Assembly: GCA_947302895.1 (NCBI GenBank)
Contig: CAMYWU010000115.1
Span: 1-5,288, forward strand
Source of the DNA: an uncultured Clostridia bacterium
GTDB lineage: Bacteria; Bacillota; Clostridia; Oscillospirales; Acutalibacteraceae
Direction of reading: 5' to 3'
Length of the DNA: 5,288 nucleotides
Position 1 is the first letter of the stretch. Each line of letters opens with the position of its first letter. The position numbers and the translations under genes were made by a program. Positions 1 through 5,288 of this stretch are shown here, piece after piece. The notes beneath the pieces are model-generated. The model had not been told where the DNA came from, did no database searches, and saw only the letters and a list, made by a program, of their open reading frames with translations.

Positions 1-450
1 TTCTCTCCACGGAGCGATGATTGTCATATCAGGAGCAAATGCCTTGATAGCAAGCTCGAAACGAACCTGGTCGTTGCCCTTTCCTGTACAGCCATGGCAG
101 ATTGCATCCGCATTTTCTTTAATTGCAATCTCGGCAAGCCCTTTTGCAATGCACGGACGAGCGTGGGAGGTTCCTAAAAGATAGCTTTCATACTCAGCGC
201 CTGCTTTAAGACAGGGGAAAATATAGTTTTCAACATAATCCTCTTTCAAATCGAGAACATATAGCTTGGAAGCTCCTGTTGCAATCGCTTTTTCCTCAAG
301 TCCGTCAAGTTCAGTGCCCTGACCAACATCGCCTGAAACAGCGATAACCTCGCAGTTGTTGTAGTTTTCCTTGAGCCAGGGGATGATTATTGATGTATCA
401 AGTCCGCCTGAATATGCGAGAACAACCTTTTTGATGTCTTTCTTTGCCAT
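1..450 (-). CDS. argG: Argininosuccinate synthase (EC 6.3.4.5), N-terminal 150 codons; C-terminal part beyond the left edge
   Basis: ArgG is a cytosolic enzyme that joins citrulline and aspartate, using ATP (to AMP and PPi), to form argininosuccinate, the penultimate step of arginine synthesis. Translating the minus strand from the ATG at 450-448 gives 150 codons with no stop. The N-terminus carries the PP-loop ATPase signature AYSGGLDTS (residues 12-20), followed by [10 protein letters not shown] (21-30) and GDVGQG (40-45). Further on are [10 protein letters not shown] (90-99) and the family signature [14 protein letters not shown] (119-132), which holds the aspartate/citrulline-binding Asn126, Asp127 and Arg130. 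Family members are about 400 residues long, so a little over one third is visible. The start is supported by the PP-loop lying close to the N-terminus, as is normal, and by an AAGGAGT ribosome binding site 7 nt upstream. No frameshift or missing catalytic residue is seen in this part. Whether argH follows in an operon cannot be seen. The assignment is essentially certain. Confidence 0.97.
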   Translation of the reverse strand, partial: MAKKDIKKVVLAYSGGLDTSIIIPWLKENYNNCEVIAVSGDVGQGTELDGLEEKAIATGASKLYVLDLKEDYVENYIFPCLKAGAEYESYLLGTSHARPCIAKGLAEIAIKENADAICHGCTGKGNDQVRFELAIKAFAPDMTIIAPWRE

Positions 451-457
451 AGTGATT

Positions 458-464
458 ACTCCTT
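458..464 (-). promoter_or_regulatory. Ribosome binding site of argG
   Basis: The minus strand reads AAGGAGT here, a near-perfect Shine-Dalgarno sequence, with 7 nt between it and the ATG at 450-448. It fixes the argG start codon. Confidence 0.85.
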
Positions 465-483
465 CGTTTGTTAAGTTGGGATA

Positions 484-511
484 ATTATATCATTATATAT
501 ACAATTTGCAA
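484..511 (-). promoter_or_regulatory. Probable argG promoter
   Basis: On the minus strand, TTGCAA (511-506; four of six matches to TTGACA) is followed after 16 bp by a perfect TATAAT (489-484). Transcription would begin near 476, giving an untranslated leader of about 25 nt. That leaves no room for a T-box or riboswitch between promoter and start. A second TATAAT-like string overlaps in the same AT-rich stretch but has no good -35 partner. The call rests on hexamers only. Confidence 0.55.
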
Positions 512-600
512 TAGAAAACGCCAAAGTTTGTATGTTTATGCAAAAATCAAGCGTATTTATTATGAATTATGTATAATTTCACAAAAACTAATGCATAAAA

Positions 601-614
601 CGAATAAATATACA
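601..614. promoter_or_regulatory. Candidate ArgR operator (ARG box)
   Basis: The minus strand reads TGTATATTTATTCG, matching 12 of 14 positions of the palindromic ARG-box core TGAATAWWTATTCA. A weaker partner with 11 of 14 matches (TGTATGTTTATGCA) lies on the plus strand at 529-542, just upstream of the proposed argG promoter. ArgR/AhrC control of argG is common in Gram-positive bacteria, so position next to argG supports the idea. However, the better site lies about 90 bp upstream of the -35 box, and AT-rich DNA yields such matches by chance. Treat as tentative. Confidence 0.3.
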
Positions 615-651
615 AAAATGCAACACCTTTAACGATTAGAACAAAAACGTC

Positions 652-673
652 AATTGTAAATAAATTGTAAATA
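652..673. repeat. 11-bp tandem direct repeat, two copies
   Basis: AATTGTAAATA occurs twice head to tail (652-662 and 663-673). The period is close to one helical turn, so both copies face the same side of the DNA. They lie 28 bp upstream of the -35 box of the surface-protein promoter, a position suited to an activator or an A/T-rich UP-like element. The surrounding DNA is strongly AT-rich, so chance duplication is possible. No known operator is recognised. Confidence 0.5.
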
Positions 674-700
674 ATTTATTATATTTTTTTCTAAAATATA

Positions 701-729
701 TTGATTTTTGTTTTTATATATGCTAATAT
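701..729 (+). promoter_or_regulatory. Probable extended -10 promoter of the large surface-protein gene
   Basis: TTGATT (701-706) and TAATAT (724-729) are separated by exactly 17 bp. A TG dinucleotide at 721-722 precedes the -10 hexamer by one base, the extended -10 arrangement. Each hexamer has four of six consensus matches. Predicted transcription start is near 736, giving a leader of about 100 nt before the ATG at 837. Similar AT-rich strings nearby could also serve. Confidence 0.5.
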
Positions 730-746
730 AAAATCGTTAAATTAGT

Positions 747-771
747 TTAATGGGATAATTCTGCCCATTAA
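747..771 (+). promoter_or_regulatory. Leader hairpin 1 (8-bp perfect inverted repeat)
   Basis: TTAATGGG (747-754) pairs perfectly with CCCATTAA (764-771) across a 9-nt loop. With one bulged T the stem can extend by two more base pairs outwards (AGT against ACT). It lies about 10 nt after the predicted transcription start. No U-run follows, so it is not a typical intrinsic terminator. It may stabilise the 5' end of the mRNA or bind a protein. Confidence 0.5.
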
Positions 772-781
772 CTCATAACAA

Positions 782-817
782 GCGCTAATCCGTTGTCAGC
801 ATCAGGCGGATTTGCGC
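782..817 (+). promoter_or_regulatory. Leader hairpin 2 (11-bp inverted repeat with one mismatch) next to the RBS
   Basis: GCGCTAATCCG (782-792) pairs with CGGATTTGCGC (807-817), 10 of 11 positions, around a 14-nt loop. Its GC-rich arms stand out in an otherwise AT-rich intergenic region. It ends only 7 nt before the GGAGG site. The bases CCGTT (790-794) could instead pair with AACGG (822-826), which covers the first bases of the Shine-Dalgarno sequence, so two mutually exclusive folds are possible. No known riboswitch class is recognised. Confidence 0.5.
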
Positions 818-824
818 AATTAAC

Positions 825-829
825 GGAGG
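825..829 (+). promoter_or_regulatory. Ribosome binding site of the large surface-protein gene
   Basis: GGAGG lies 7 nt upstream of the ATG at 837, an ideal spacing. It selects this ATG over the second in-frame ATG at 846. The frame is closed upstream by TAA at 786-788, with no alternative start codon between. Confidence 0.88.
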
Positions 830-836
830 TAATAAT

Positions 837-929
837 ATGAAGAAAATGTCAAAGAGATTGTTAGCAGTTCTTCTTTCGGTAGTTATGGCAATACCAACGC
901 TGCTGGTTGTGCCTTTTGCCGCAGAAGCT
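837..929 (+). other. Signal peptide coding region (residues 1-31)
   Basis: The N-terminus has four Lys/Arg residues within its first seven, then about 18 mostly hydrophobic residues, then PFAAEA. Ala29 and Ala31 fit the -3/-1 rule, placing cleavage before Val32. There is no lipobox cysteine, so it is a type I signal peptide and not a lipoprotein. Confidence 0.9.
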
Positions 930-3900
930 GTAACAGAGTGGACTCCGGTTGCTTCATCGGATTTCACACAGGCTAATGCCGTTTCAAACGGCAGTATCGG
1001 TCAGGTTCCGACCTATGAGGGTCAGGGAAGCGCAATGACATGGACAACAGGCTGTTGGACAGGCAATGGCGAAGTTTCCAAGTCTTCGGACGGTGCTCTT
1101 TATATTCCCGACGGCTATCTCTATCTTACAGGATATGAGGGCGGAGCAGTTCCGATTAAAGACTCATCAAACTGGAAAATAGAATTCGGATTCAGATTTA
1201 AGGACGTACAGGAAAACGGTAACCATGTTGCATACGGTTATTACGCTGATGAAGAGCATTGCTTTATCAAGATGTATAACGGAACAGCAGCTCTTTCAGC
1301 TCCCGAAAATGCACTTCATGATGCATGCTACTTTGAACAGAACGCAAACGGTCAGTGCTACGCAGGCAGCTACACCGTTGGCGATGGCGTTGAAAATCCG
1401 GACAACGCTGTTTGCCCGGGTTCAAAGAACTTAAATGCTGGCGAAGACTATAAGTACGTTGCAGAATTTTCAGACGGAATATTCAAGGCATATATTCAGG
1501 ATGAAAACGGCGCTTACGTTCAGTTCATCAATGAAACCGACGATGCAAACTTCATCAATGCGCTTTCAAACACCTCTGCTGTAAACAGCATTAAGATTGG
1601 TGATGATGATAACAGCGCATACTACAGAAGCCTTGAATACAGATATATTGTTTTCTCAACAGGTGTTAAAACAGGCACTATTGAAGACGATATGAAGGAA
1701 GCTATCGAGCTCTATGAAACAAAAATGGGTGGCGATGCTTTCACAGGTATGACCGAAGCATATGATGCTTATGTTGCGGCAAATAAGATTTATGATGCTT
1801 GGAAATACGGCGACGGAACTGTTACAGACGAGCAGTTAGTTGCAGCAACAAAGAATCTCAGAAGCAAGAGCGTTGCTATGAAGCAGTGGGTATATGCAGG
1901 TACAGACGGCGTTACTCCTGAGAAATGGTATGACGGCGACTCTGCAAGCAGTTCAATTGCTGCTTCTCGAGGAGTAGCAAATGTTCTTTACTGGCAAGCT
2001 CCCTCACAGGTTGCAAGCAATTCAGCTTCAGATGTAAGAATTGATATCTGGGCTCCTTCAAGAACAGTTCTTCTTTTGGACGGTGTTAAAACTCCTGCAA
2101 TGCCTATTATGGCTTTTGCAGTTATGACTGCACAAAAGACAAGAAATGTTTATCATCTTTATCCCTGTGTTTCAACAAGCGACGCAACAAACAGCTCAAC
2201 CTTCAAGCTTGGTGTGTCAAGTACCAATCCTGATTGGTACGGACATAGTAACACATGGGATTTCACCCGTGACTGGACCTGGGGTATTCAGGAAGGTAAT
2301 CAGGATGCAATGGTTAAGGGTGTATCAGGTGATGATGCCAATAAAAAGCTTAATCTTAAGAGAAATAGAGGTACATACTATTGGGCATCAATGGCAAATG
2401 TTCTCAGATTTGAAGGAAACCAGACAGCTGCTACTCAGACTTATTCTAATCTTGCATGGCATCGTTTGACAGGTGATCAGGCTAGTGATAATGGATTCTT
2501 TACAACAAACAACAGCATTACTGTTGTTAACTATAAGAAGCTTCTTGATAAAATTAACAGTGCTTCAAATCTTAACACAATCAACGTTGCTGAGGATACA
2601 TATACTCAGGGCGGTTTAAGAAGCCTTTTTGTTGCATATGACCAGGCAACATCAATTGATATTAATAGTTTTGATTACAGCAGTGATTCAGGTGTTTCTG
2701 CAGCAGGCACTGCAATCGACAATGCAGTTGCAGCATTTGAAAGCGCAACCGTAACCGAGGATGTTTCGGGCTACGATGCTCTTCGTAAGGCTATTGCAGC
2801 AAAGCAGGTTACCTACAGAGGCGGCTCCGAGGGCTATACCGAGGAATCCTGGGCAGCATTTGCAGAGGCTTATGAAGCTGCAGAGGCTATTTTCACAAAC
2901 ATTCAGACAACGGGCTATAACGACGGTGCAAATGCAAAAGCAAAGGCAGATGCACTTAATGCAGTTGAGCCTGTAACAAATGTTGAAAAGGTTGATTCAA
3001 CAGAGCTTGAAATTGCAATCAATGAAGCTGCTGCTGCAATTTCAAACAGAACAATGTTCACAACAGCTTCCTATGATGCTTCAAATATCGCAGCGGTTGT
3101 TGAGGCTGCTAAAAACGCTGTTTGGGGCGCTGCTTCAAATTATCCTAACGCTAAATTTAAGCTTGACCTCAGCGATGATAATACAGCAATCGTTGAAGCA
3201 CAGTATGACTTTGTAAAGGCTGCAATCTTTGCGCTTAAGATAGATAAGAATACAACTGTTTCTTCTGCTTCAGAGCATTCTATGATATCTGCAATTGCAG
3301 CAGCTGCTAACTACTCTTCAGAGGACTATGGCAACTATTCAGACCTTGCAACTGCAGTTAATGCTGCAAACAACTTCTCAACTTCTGTTAACACTCTTAC
3401 AGAAGGCTGTGTTACAGAGAAAATTGCAGAATATAAAACCAAGGTAAGAGCTATTATTAATGCTATTAACCTCCTTCGTCCCGCTTTTGATAAGATTACA
3501 AACGGAACATGGGGAAGCTACAGCGGTAATGTTTCAACTGAAATTCTTTCACAGGAAGACGAAAAGAACCCCTCTTGGAGACTTAAGTTTATCAGAAACA
3601 ACAATGTTGTTGTTTTCAGAACCGAATATGATGCTTATACCATCAACCTCGGAGATGCAGCTTTCGAATGGTTTACATTATCAAAATTTGACGCAGACCT
3701 TGATTCAATCAATCTGTATGATGAAAGCACAGAAAATGAGCTCGGCGAAATTTCCGATGCGAAGACAAGCGGAAATATCTTCGGCAGCGAGCCGGGTGCG
3801 GCAACGCTTCCGAATCCCGATGCTTATCCCGGAATGCTTTCTGCTTCAACAGAGGAAAACAGCACATATAAAGTAACTAATTTAACTGTTACATCTTCTT

Positions 3901-5288
3901 CCACCGATATGCTCGGAAGAGATAACGATGGTAATAGTGTAAATGATAATTCATTCCTCTTCGATGAGGTTCTTTCAAGAACAAATGGTGCAGAAACAAC
4001 AGCACGTACCGGTACTGTAAGTGCTAAACAGGGAACAACCTATATTAGCGCAAATCTTTCACTTTCAGTTCCCAGAGAGGCTAAGAAAACTCTTTCTGCA
4101 ACAACTCTTCCTGAATTAACAGAGCATACAATTTCTTCAAATATCGGTATGGTATACATCTGGAAGACCCAGCCCGTTGTTCAGAAGTTTGTTGGTTATT
4201 CACATAACAGAACTCCTTATACTCAGACAACTTATATTATGAATATTGCTCCTCTTATGGAACTTATTTCAAAAGCAAGAGAGTATGAGGGCTTAGAGCA
4301 GAATTATCAGAAGAGCGCATGGACAACATTTGCAGTAGCTCTCTCTGCAGCAAGAGCTGATATGGATTACGGCACAATGACCGCTTCCGAAATTGAAAGC
4401 GCTTGCCAGACAAGATACACAAATCTTTGGGATGCATGGGATACTCTTAAGAAATCACCTGCAGCAACAAATTCAAGCATTAAAGCTGTAGTTGAAAACG
4501 AAGAAATCGGCGATATCTACAAAGCTGATAACAAGGACGGTAGATGGTCGGCAGCTCGCTGGGCAACCTTCAAGGATGCATATGAAACAGCAGCAGGCGT
4601 TATTGCAACAAATGCAAAGTATTCCGATGCTAACGTTCGTGATTACTCAACAAGTGAGCAGAGCGCAATTGACGCATATGCAACAGCTGTAACAACAGCA
4701 TATAACGACCTTGCAACATACGGTCCTCGTGCAGATTTCACAGCACTTGAAAATGCTGCATCACGCACAGGCTATGAAGCGCTTGAGGATGATGTATATA
4801 CAGCTTCTTCACTTGCTGAAGTAGCAACAGCACTTGCAGATGCAAGCGAGTTCCCGTATCTCAATATGACTCAGGAACAGAGAAATGCTGTATACAGCGA
4901 AACAGCTGATATTCAGGCAATCGCAGCAGAAGTAACAAAGGTTGAAGAGCTTTATGAGAATACTCCTGTTGCTGCAACAGTTGATGCTGCAGCACTTGAA
5001 GCAGCTCAGACTCTTGCAAAATCATCAATTAAAGACCCCGATGCATACGGAAATATTGATGAAATCAAGGCACTTATTGATGCAACAACCATCAATGAAG
5101 AGGTAACAATCTACGGAAGCTATAAGGTTTCAGGTATCAGCTATGAAAATCAGGATGAGCTCAACGCAGCTGTTGAAGCGCTTCTTGACGGACTTACCGC
5201 AAAGACCTATACTGTTTCGGTTGTTGATGAAAACGGAAATGCACTTGACGCTGCATTCGAGGATATGGACGGCAATGTTCTTGTTACA
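837..5288 (+). CDS. Very large secreted modular protein with LamG-like domain and FIVAR-like helical repeats; 5' 1484 codons, open at the right edge
   Basis: Translation from ATG 837 runs 1484 codons to the window end without a stop. Residues 1-31 form a Sec signal peptide: basic start MKKMSKR, hydrophobic core LLAVLLSVVMAIPTLLVV, likely cleavage after AEA (29-31). After it come a LamG/concanavalin-like beta domain (about 32-276), a helical module (281-351), a beta-rich domain (352-565), helical modules (566-887), a second beta-rich domain (888-1134), more helical modules (1136-1455) and the start of another beta domain. Several helical modules show the W-x-x-F pattern of FIVAR-type three-helix spacers (Trp672/Phe675, Trp1162/Phe1165, Trp1242/Phe1245). 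The protein is rich in Ala and Thr and has eight cysteines, five of them between residues 73 and 193. No catalytic motif is recognised. The likely role is binding or adhesion outside the cell, on glycans or host/plant surfaces, but this is inference. An LPxTG motif, SLH repeats or a dockerin, if present, would lie past the window. Existence of the gene is certain; its function is not known. Confidence 0.93.
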   Translation, partial: MKKMSKRLLAVLLSVVMAIPTLLVVPFAAEAVTEWTPVASSDFTQANAVSNGSIGQVPTYEGQGSAMTWTTGCWTGNGEVSKSSDGALYIPDGYLYLTGYEGGAVPIKDSSNWKIEFGFRFKDVQENGNHVAYGYYADEEHCFIKMYNGTAALSAPENALHDACYFEQNANGQCYAGSYTVGDGVENPDNAVCPGSKNLNAGEDYKYVAEFSDGIFKAYIQDENGAYVQFINETDDANFINALSNTSAVNSIKIGDDDNSAYYRSLEYRYIVFSTGVKTGTIEDDMKEAIELYETKMGGDAFTGMTEAYDAYVAANKIYDAWKYGDGTVTDEQLVAATKNLRSKSVAMKQWVYAGTDGVTPEKWYDGDSASSSIAASRGVANVLYWQAPSQVASNSASDVRIDIWAPSRTVLLLDGVKTPAMPIMAFAVMTAQKTRNVYHLYPCVSTSDATNSSTFKLGVSSTNPDWYGHSNTWDFTRDWTWGIQEGNQDAMVKGVSGDDANKKLNLKRNRGTYYWASMANVLRFEGNQTAATQTYSNLAWHRLTGDQASDNGFFTTNNSITVVNYKKLLDKINSASNLNTINVAEDTYTQGGLRSLFVAYDQATSIDINSFDYSSDSGVSAAGTAIDNAVAAFESATVTEDVSGYDALRKAIAAKQVTYRGGSEGYTEESWAAFAEAYEAAEAIFTNIQTTGYNDGANAKAKADALNAVEPVTNVEKVDSTELEIAINEAAAAISNRTMFTTASYDASNIAAVVEAAKNAVWGAASNYPNAKFKLDLSDDNTAIVEAQYDFVKAAIFALKIDKNTTVSSASEHSMISAIAAAANYSSEDYGNYSDLATAVNAANNFSTSVNTLTEGCVTEKIAEYKTKVRAIINAINLLRPAFDKITNGTWGSYSGNVSTEILSQEDEKNPSWRLKFIRNNNVVVFRTEYDAYTINLGDAAFEWFTLSKFDADLDSINLYDESTENELGEISDAKTSGNIFGSEPGAATLPNPDAYPGMLSASTEENSTYKVTNLTVTSSSTDMLGRDNDGNSVNDNSFLFDEVLSRTNGAETTARTGTVSAKQGTTYISANLSLSVPREAKKTLSATTLPELTEHTISSNIGMVYIWKTQPVVQKFVGYSHNRTPYTQTTYIMNIAPLMELISKAREYEGLEQNYQKSAWTTFAVALSAARADMDYGTMTASEIESACQTRYTNLWDAWDTLKKSPAATNSSIKAVVENEEIGDIYKADNKDGRWSAARWATFKDAYETAAGVIATNAKYSDANVRDYSTSEQSAIDAYATAVTTAYNDLATYGPRADFTALENAASRTGYEALEDDVYTASSLAEVATALADASEFPYLNMTQEQRNAVYSETADIQAIAAEVTKVEELYENTPVAATVDAAALEAAQTLAKSSIKDPDAYGNIDEIKALIDATTINEEVTIYGSYKVSGISYENQDELNAAVEALLDGLTAKTYTVSVVDENGNALDAAFEDMDGNVLVT
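930..1664 (+). other. N-terminal beta-sandwich domain, LamG/concanavalin-like (residues about 32-276)
   Basis: The segment has alternating hydrophobic strands and aromatic residues typical of jelly-roll lectin-like domains. Examples are WKIEFGFRF (about residues 113-121), the strand YVAEFSDGIFKAYI in its second half, and a closing strand YRYIVFSTG (268-276). Such domains often bind carbohydrate. Five cysteines (73, 142, 164, 174, 193) are clustered here, more than usual for this fold in anaerobes. No catalytic acid pair of a glycosidase could be picked out. The fold is judged from strand pattern alone. Confidence 0.5.
1677..1889 (+). repeat. First helical (FIVAR-like) module (residues 281-351)
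   Basis: About 70 residues predicted as three amphipathic helices: IEDDMKEAIELYETK, then FTGMTEAYDAYVAANKIYDAW, then TDEQLVAATKNLRSKSVAMK. Spacing of Tyr/Leu/Ala matches the FIVAR-type three-helix spacers of Gram-positive surface proteins, though the central Trp is replaced. It links the N-terminal lectin-like domain to the next beta-rich domain. Confidence 0.5.
1890..2531 (+). other. Unassigned beta-rich domain 2 (residues 352-565)
   Basis: About 214 residues with few predicted helices and many aromatic residues. Landmarks are PEKWYDGD near the start, the strand pair VRIDIWAPSRTVLLLDG, PIMAFAVMTAQ, and a Trp-rich stretch TWDFTRDWTWGIQEGN. The Asp-Gly and Trp-rich loops would suit a ligand-binding beta-sandwich. 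I do not recognise a named family. Confidence 0.4.
2532..3497 (+). repeat. Tract of about four helical (FIVAR-like) modules (residues 566-887)
   Basis: The tract divides into modules near residues 566-642, 643-719, 720-800 and 803-887. Each begins with a helix of the type L-x-x-x-I-x-x-A and ends with a helix of alternating Ala/Leu. The second has the clearest signature, SWAAFAEAYEAAEAIF, with Trp672 and Phe675. The others are more divergent, with Tyr or Ile at the Trp position. The DNA copies are too diverged to be a recent duplication. These probably act as a stiff spacer. Confidence 0.6.
3498..4238 (+). other. Unassigned beta-rich domain 3 with a calcium-type loop (residues 888-1134)
   Basis: This block of about 247 residues starts at TNGTWGSYSG and ends in strands before MNIAPLMELI. 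It contains DNDGNSVND (1029-1037), which fits the DxDxNxxxD calcium-binding loop seen in dockerins and thrombospondin type 3 repeats, but only a single copy is present. It shows no obvious similarity to beta-rich domain 2. It is Thr/Ser-rich and flanked on both sides by helical modules. No family is recognised. Confidence 0.4.
4242..5201 (+). repeat. Second tract of helical (FIVAR-like) modules (residues 1136-1455)
   Basis: Two clear modules (about 1136-1209 and 1213-1296) carry SAWTTFAVALSAA (Trp1162, Phe1165) and ARWATFKDAYETAAGVI (Trp1242, Phe1245). Each is followed by a closing helix ending in Leu-rich turns. The remaining 1300-1455 is helical and Ala-rich but irregular, without the W-x-x-F signature, and probably represents degenerate modules. 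It ends at ELNAAVEALLDGLTAK, a typical closing helix. Confidence 0.6.
5208..5288 (+). other. Start of a further extracellular beta domain, cut by the window (from residue 1458)
   Basis: YTVSVVDENGNAL followed by EDMDGNVLV has the alternating pattern and Asn-Gly/Asp-Gly turns of an Ig-like or carboxypeptidase-regulatory-like repeat. Only 27 residues are visible, so the family cannot be assigned. Confidence 0.4.

Noticed and set aside
747..771. Hairpin as a rho-independent terminator
   Set aside because: Neither strand has a U-run directly after the stem, and no gene ends here in either direction.
451..836. T-box, CRISPR, tRNA or mobile-element sequence in the intergenic region
   Set aside because: No T-box sequence, cloverleaf, spaced repeats or transposon ends are visible. 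The argG leader is predicted to be only about 25 nt, too short for a T-box.
785..967. Minus-strand open frame of 60 codons overlapping the leader and signal-peptide region
   Set aside because: It lies antisense to the leader hairpin, the RBS and the start of the large gene. I saw no recognisable protein features in it. The plus-strand signal peptide explains the region.
1225..4692. Six plus-strand open frames (1225-1434, 2146-2469, 2761-2976, 2980-3216, 3460-3876, 4492-4692), all in one shifted frame
   Set aside because: All lie inside the 1484-codon gene in the same +1 frame. The biased codon use of the real gene (GCA, ACA, GAA, CTT) keeps that frame open. Their products are rich in Gln, Leu, Met and Arg, as expected of out-of-frame reading, with no domain.
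837..5288. Large gene as several frameshifted or broken genes
   Set aside because: One frame reads continuously from the ATG to the last base, and the domain order stays coherent throughout, so there is no sign of a break.

Overview
The window holds two real genes, arranged divergently around a 386-bp AT-rich intergenic region. Both genes are cut by a window edge. The minus-strand gene at the left (1-450) is the N-terminal 150 codons of argG, argininosuccinate synthase, which carries out the penultimate step of arginine synthesis. The plus-strand gene (837 to the right edge) is one uninterrupted frame of 1484 codons. It begins with a clear Sec signal peptide and encodes a very large secreted or surface protein whose C-terminus lies beyond the window. 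It matches no named gene that I recognise.

The organism is probably a low-to-moderate GC, Gram-positive gut-type anaerobe of the Clostridia, plausibly Oscillospirales/Ruminococcaceae. This is an inference. It rests on strong AGGAG-type ribosome binding sites, an AT-rich intergenic region with sigma-A-like hexamers, A/T-ending codons (GCA, ACA, CTT, AGA), a signal peptide of the LLAVLLSVVMA type, and a huge modular extracellular protein rich in alanine and threonine. No 16S or other marker is present to fix the taxonomy.

The intergenic region (451-836) has a plausible promoter and RBS for each gene. On the argG side is a TTGCAA-16 bp-TATAAT promoter, with a candidate ArgR (ARG-box) site further upstream at 601-614. 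On the surface-protein side is an 11-bp tandem repeat (652-673), an extended -10 promoter (701-729), and a predicted leader of about 100 nt. The leader contains two strong inverted repeats (747-771 and 782-817) just ahead of the GGAGG site. Nothing suggests that the two genes share a function; the divergent layout is probably incidental.

The surface protein alternates beta-rich and alpha-helical blocks: signal peptide (1-31), concanavalin/LamG-like beta domain (about 32-276), one helical module (281-351), unassigned beta-rich domain (352-565), several helical modules (566-887), second unassigned beta-rich domain with a DxDxNxxxD calcium-type loop (888-1134), further helical modules (1136-1455), and the start of another beta domain (from 1458). 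The helical modules resemble FIVAR-type three-helix spacers. The likely picture is a long cell-surface or secreted rod displaying binding domains. No catalytic domain is recognisable in the visible part.
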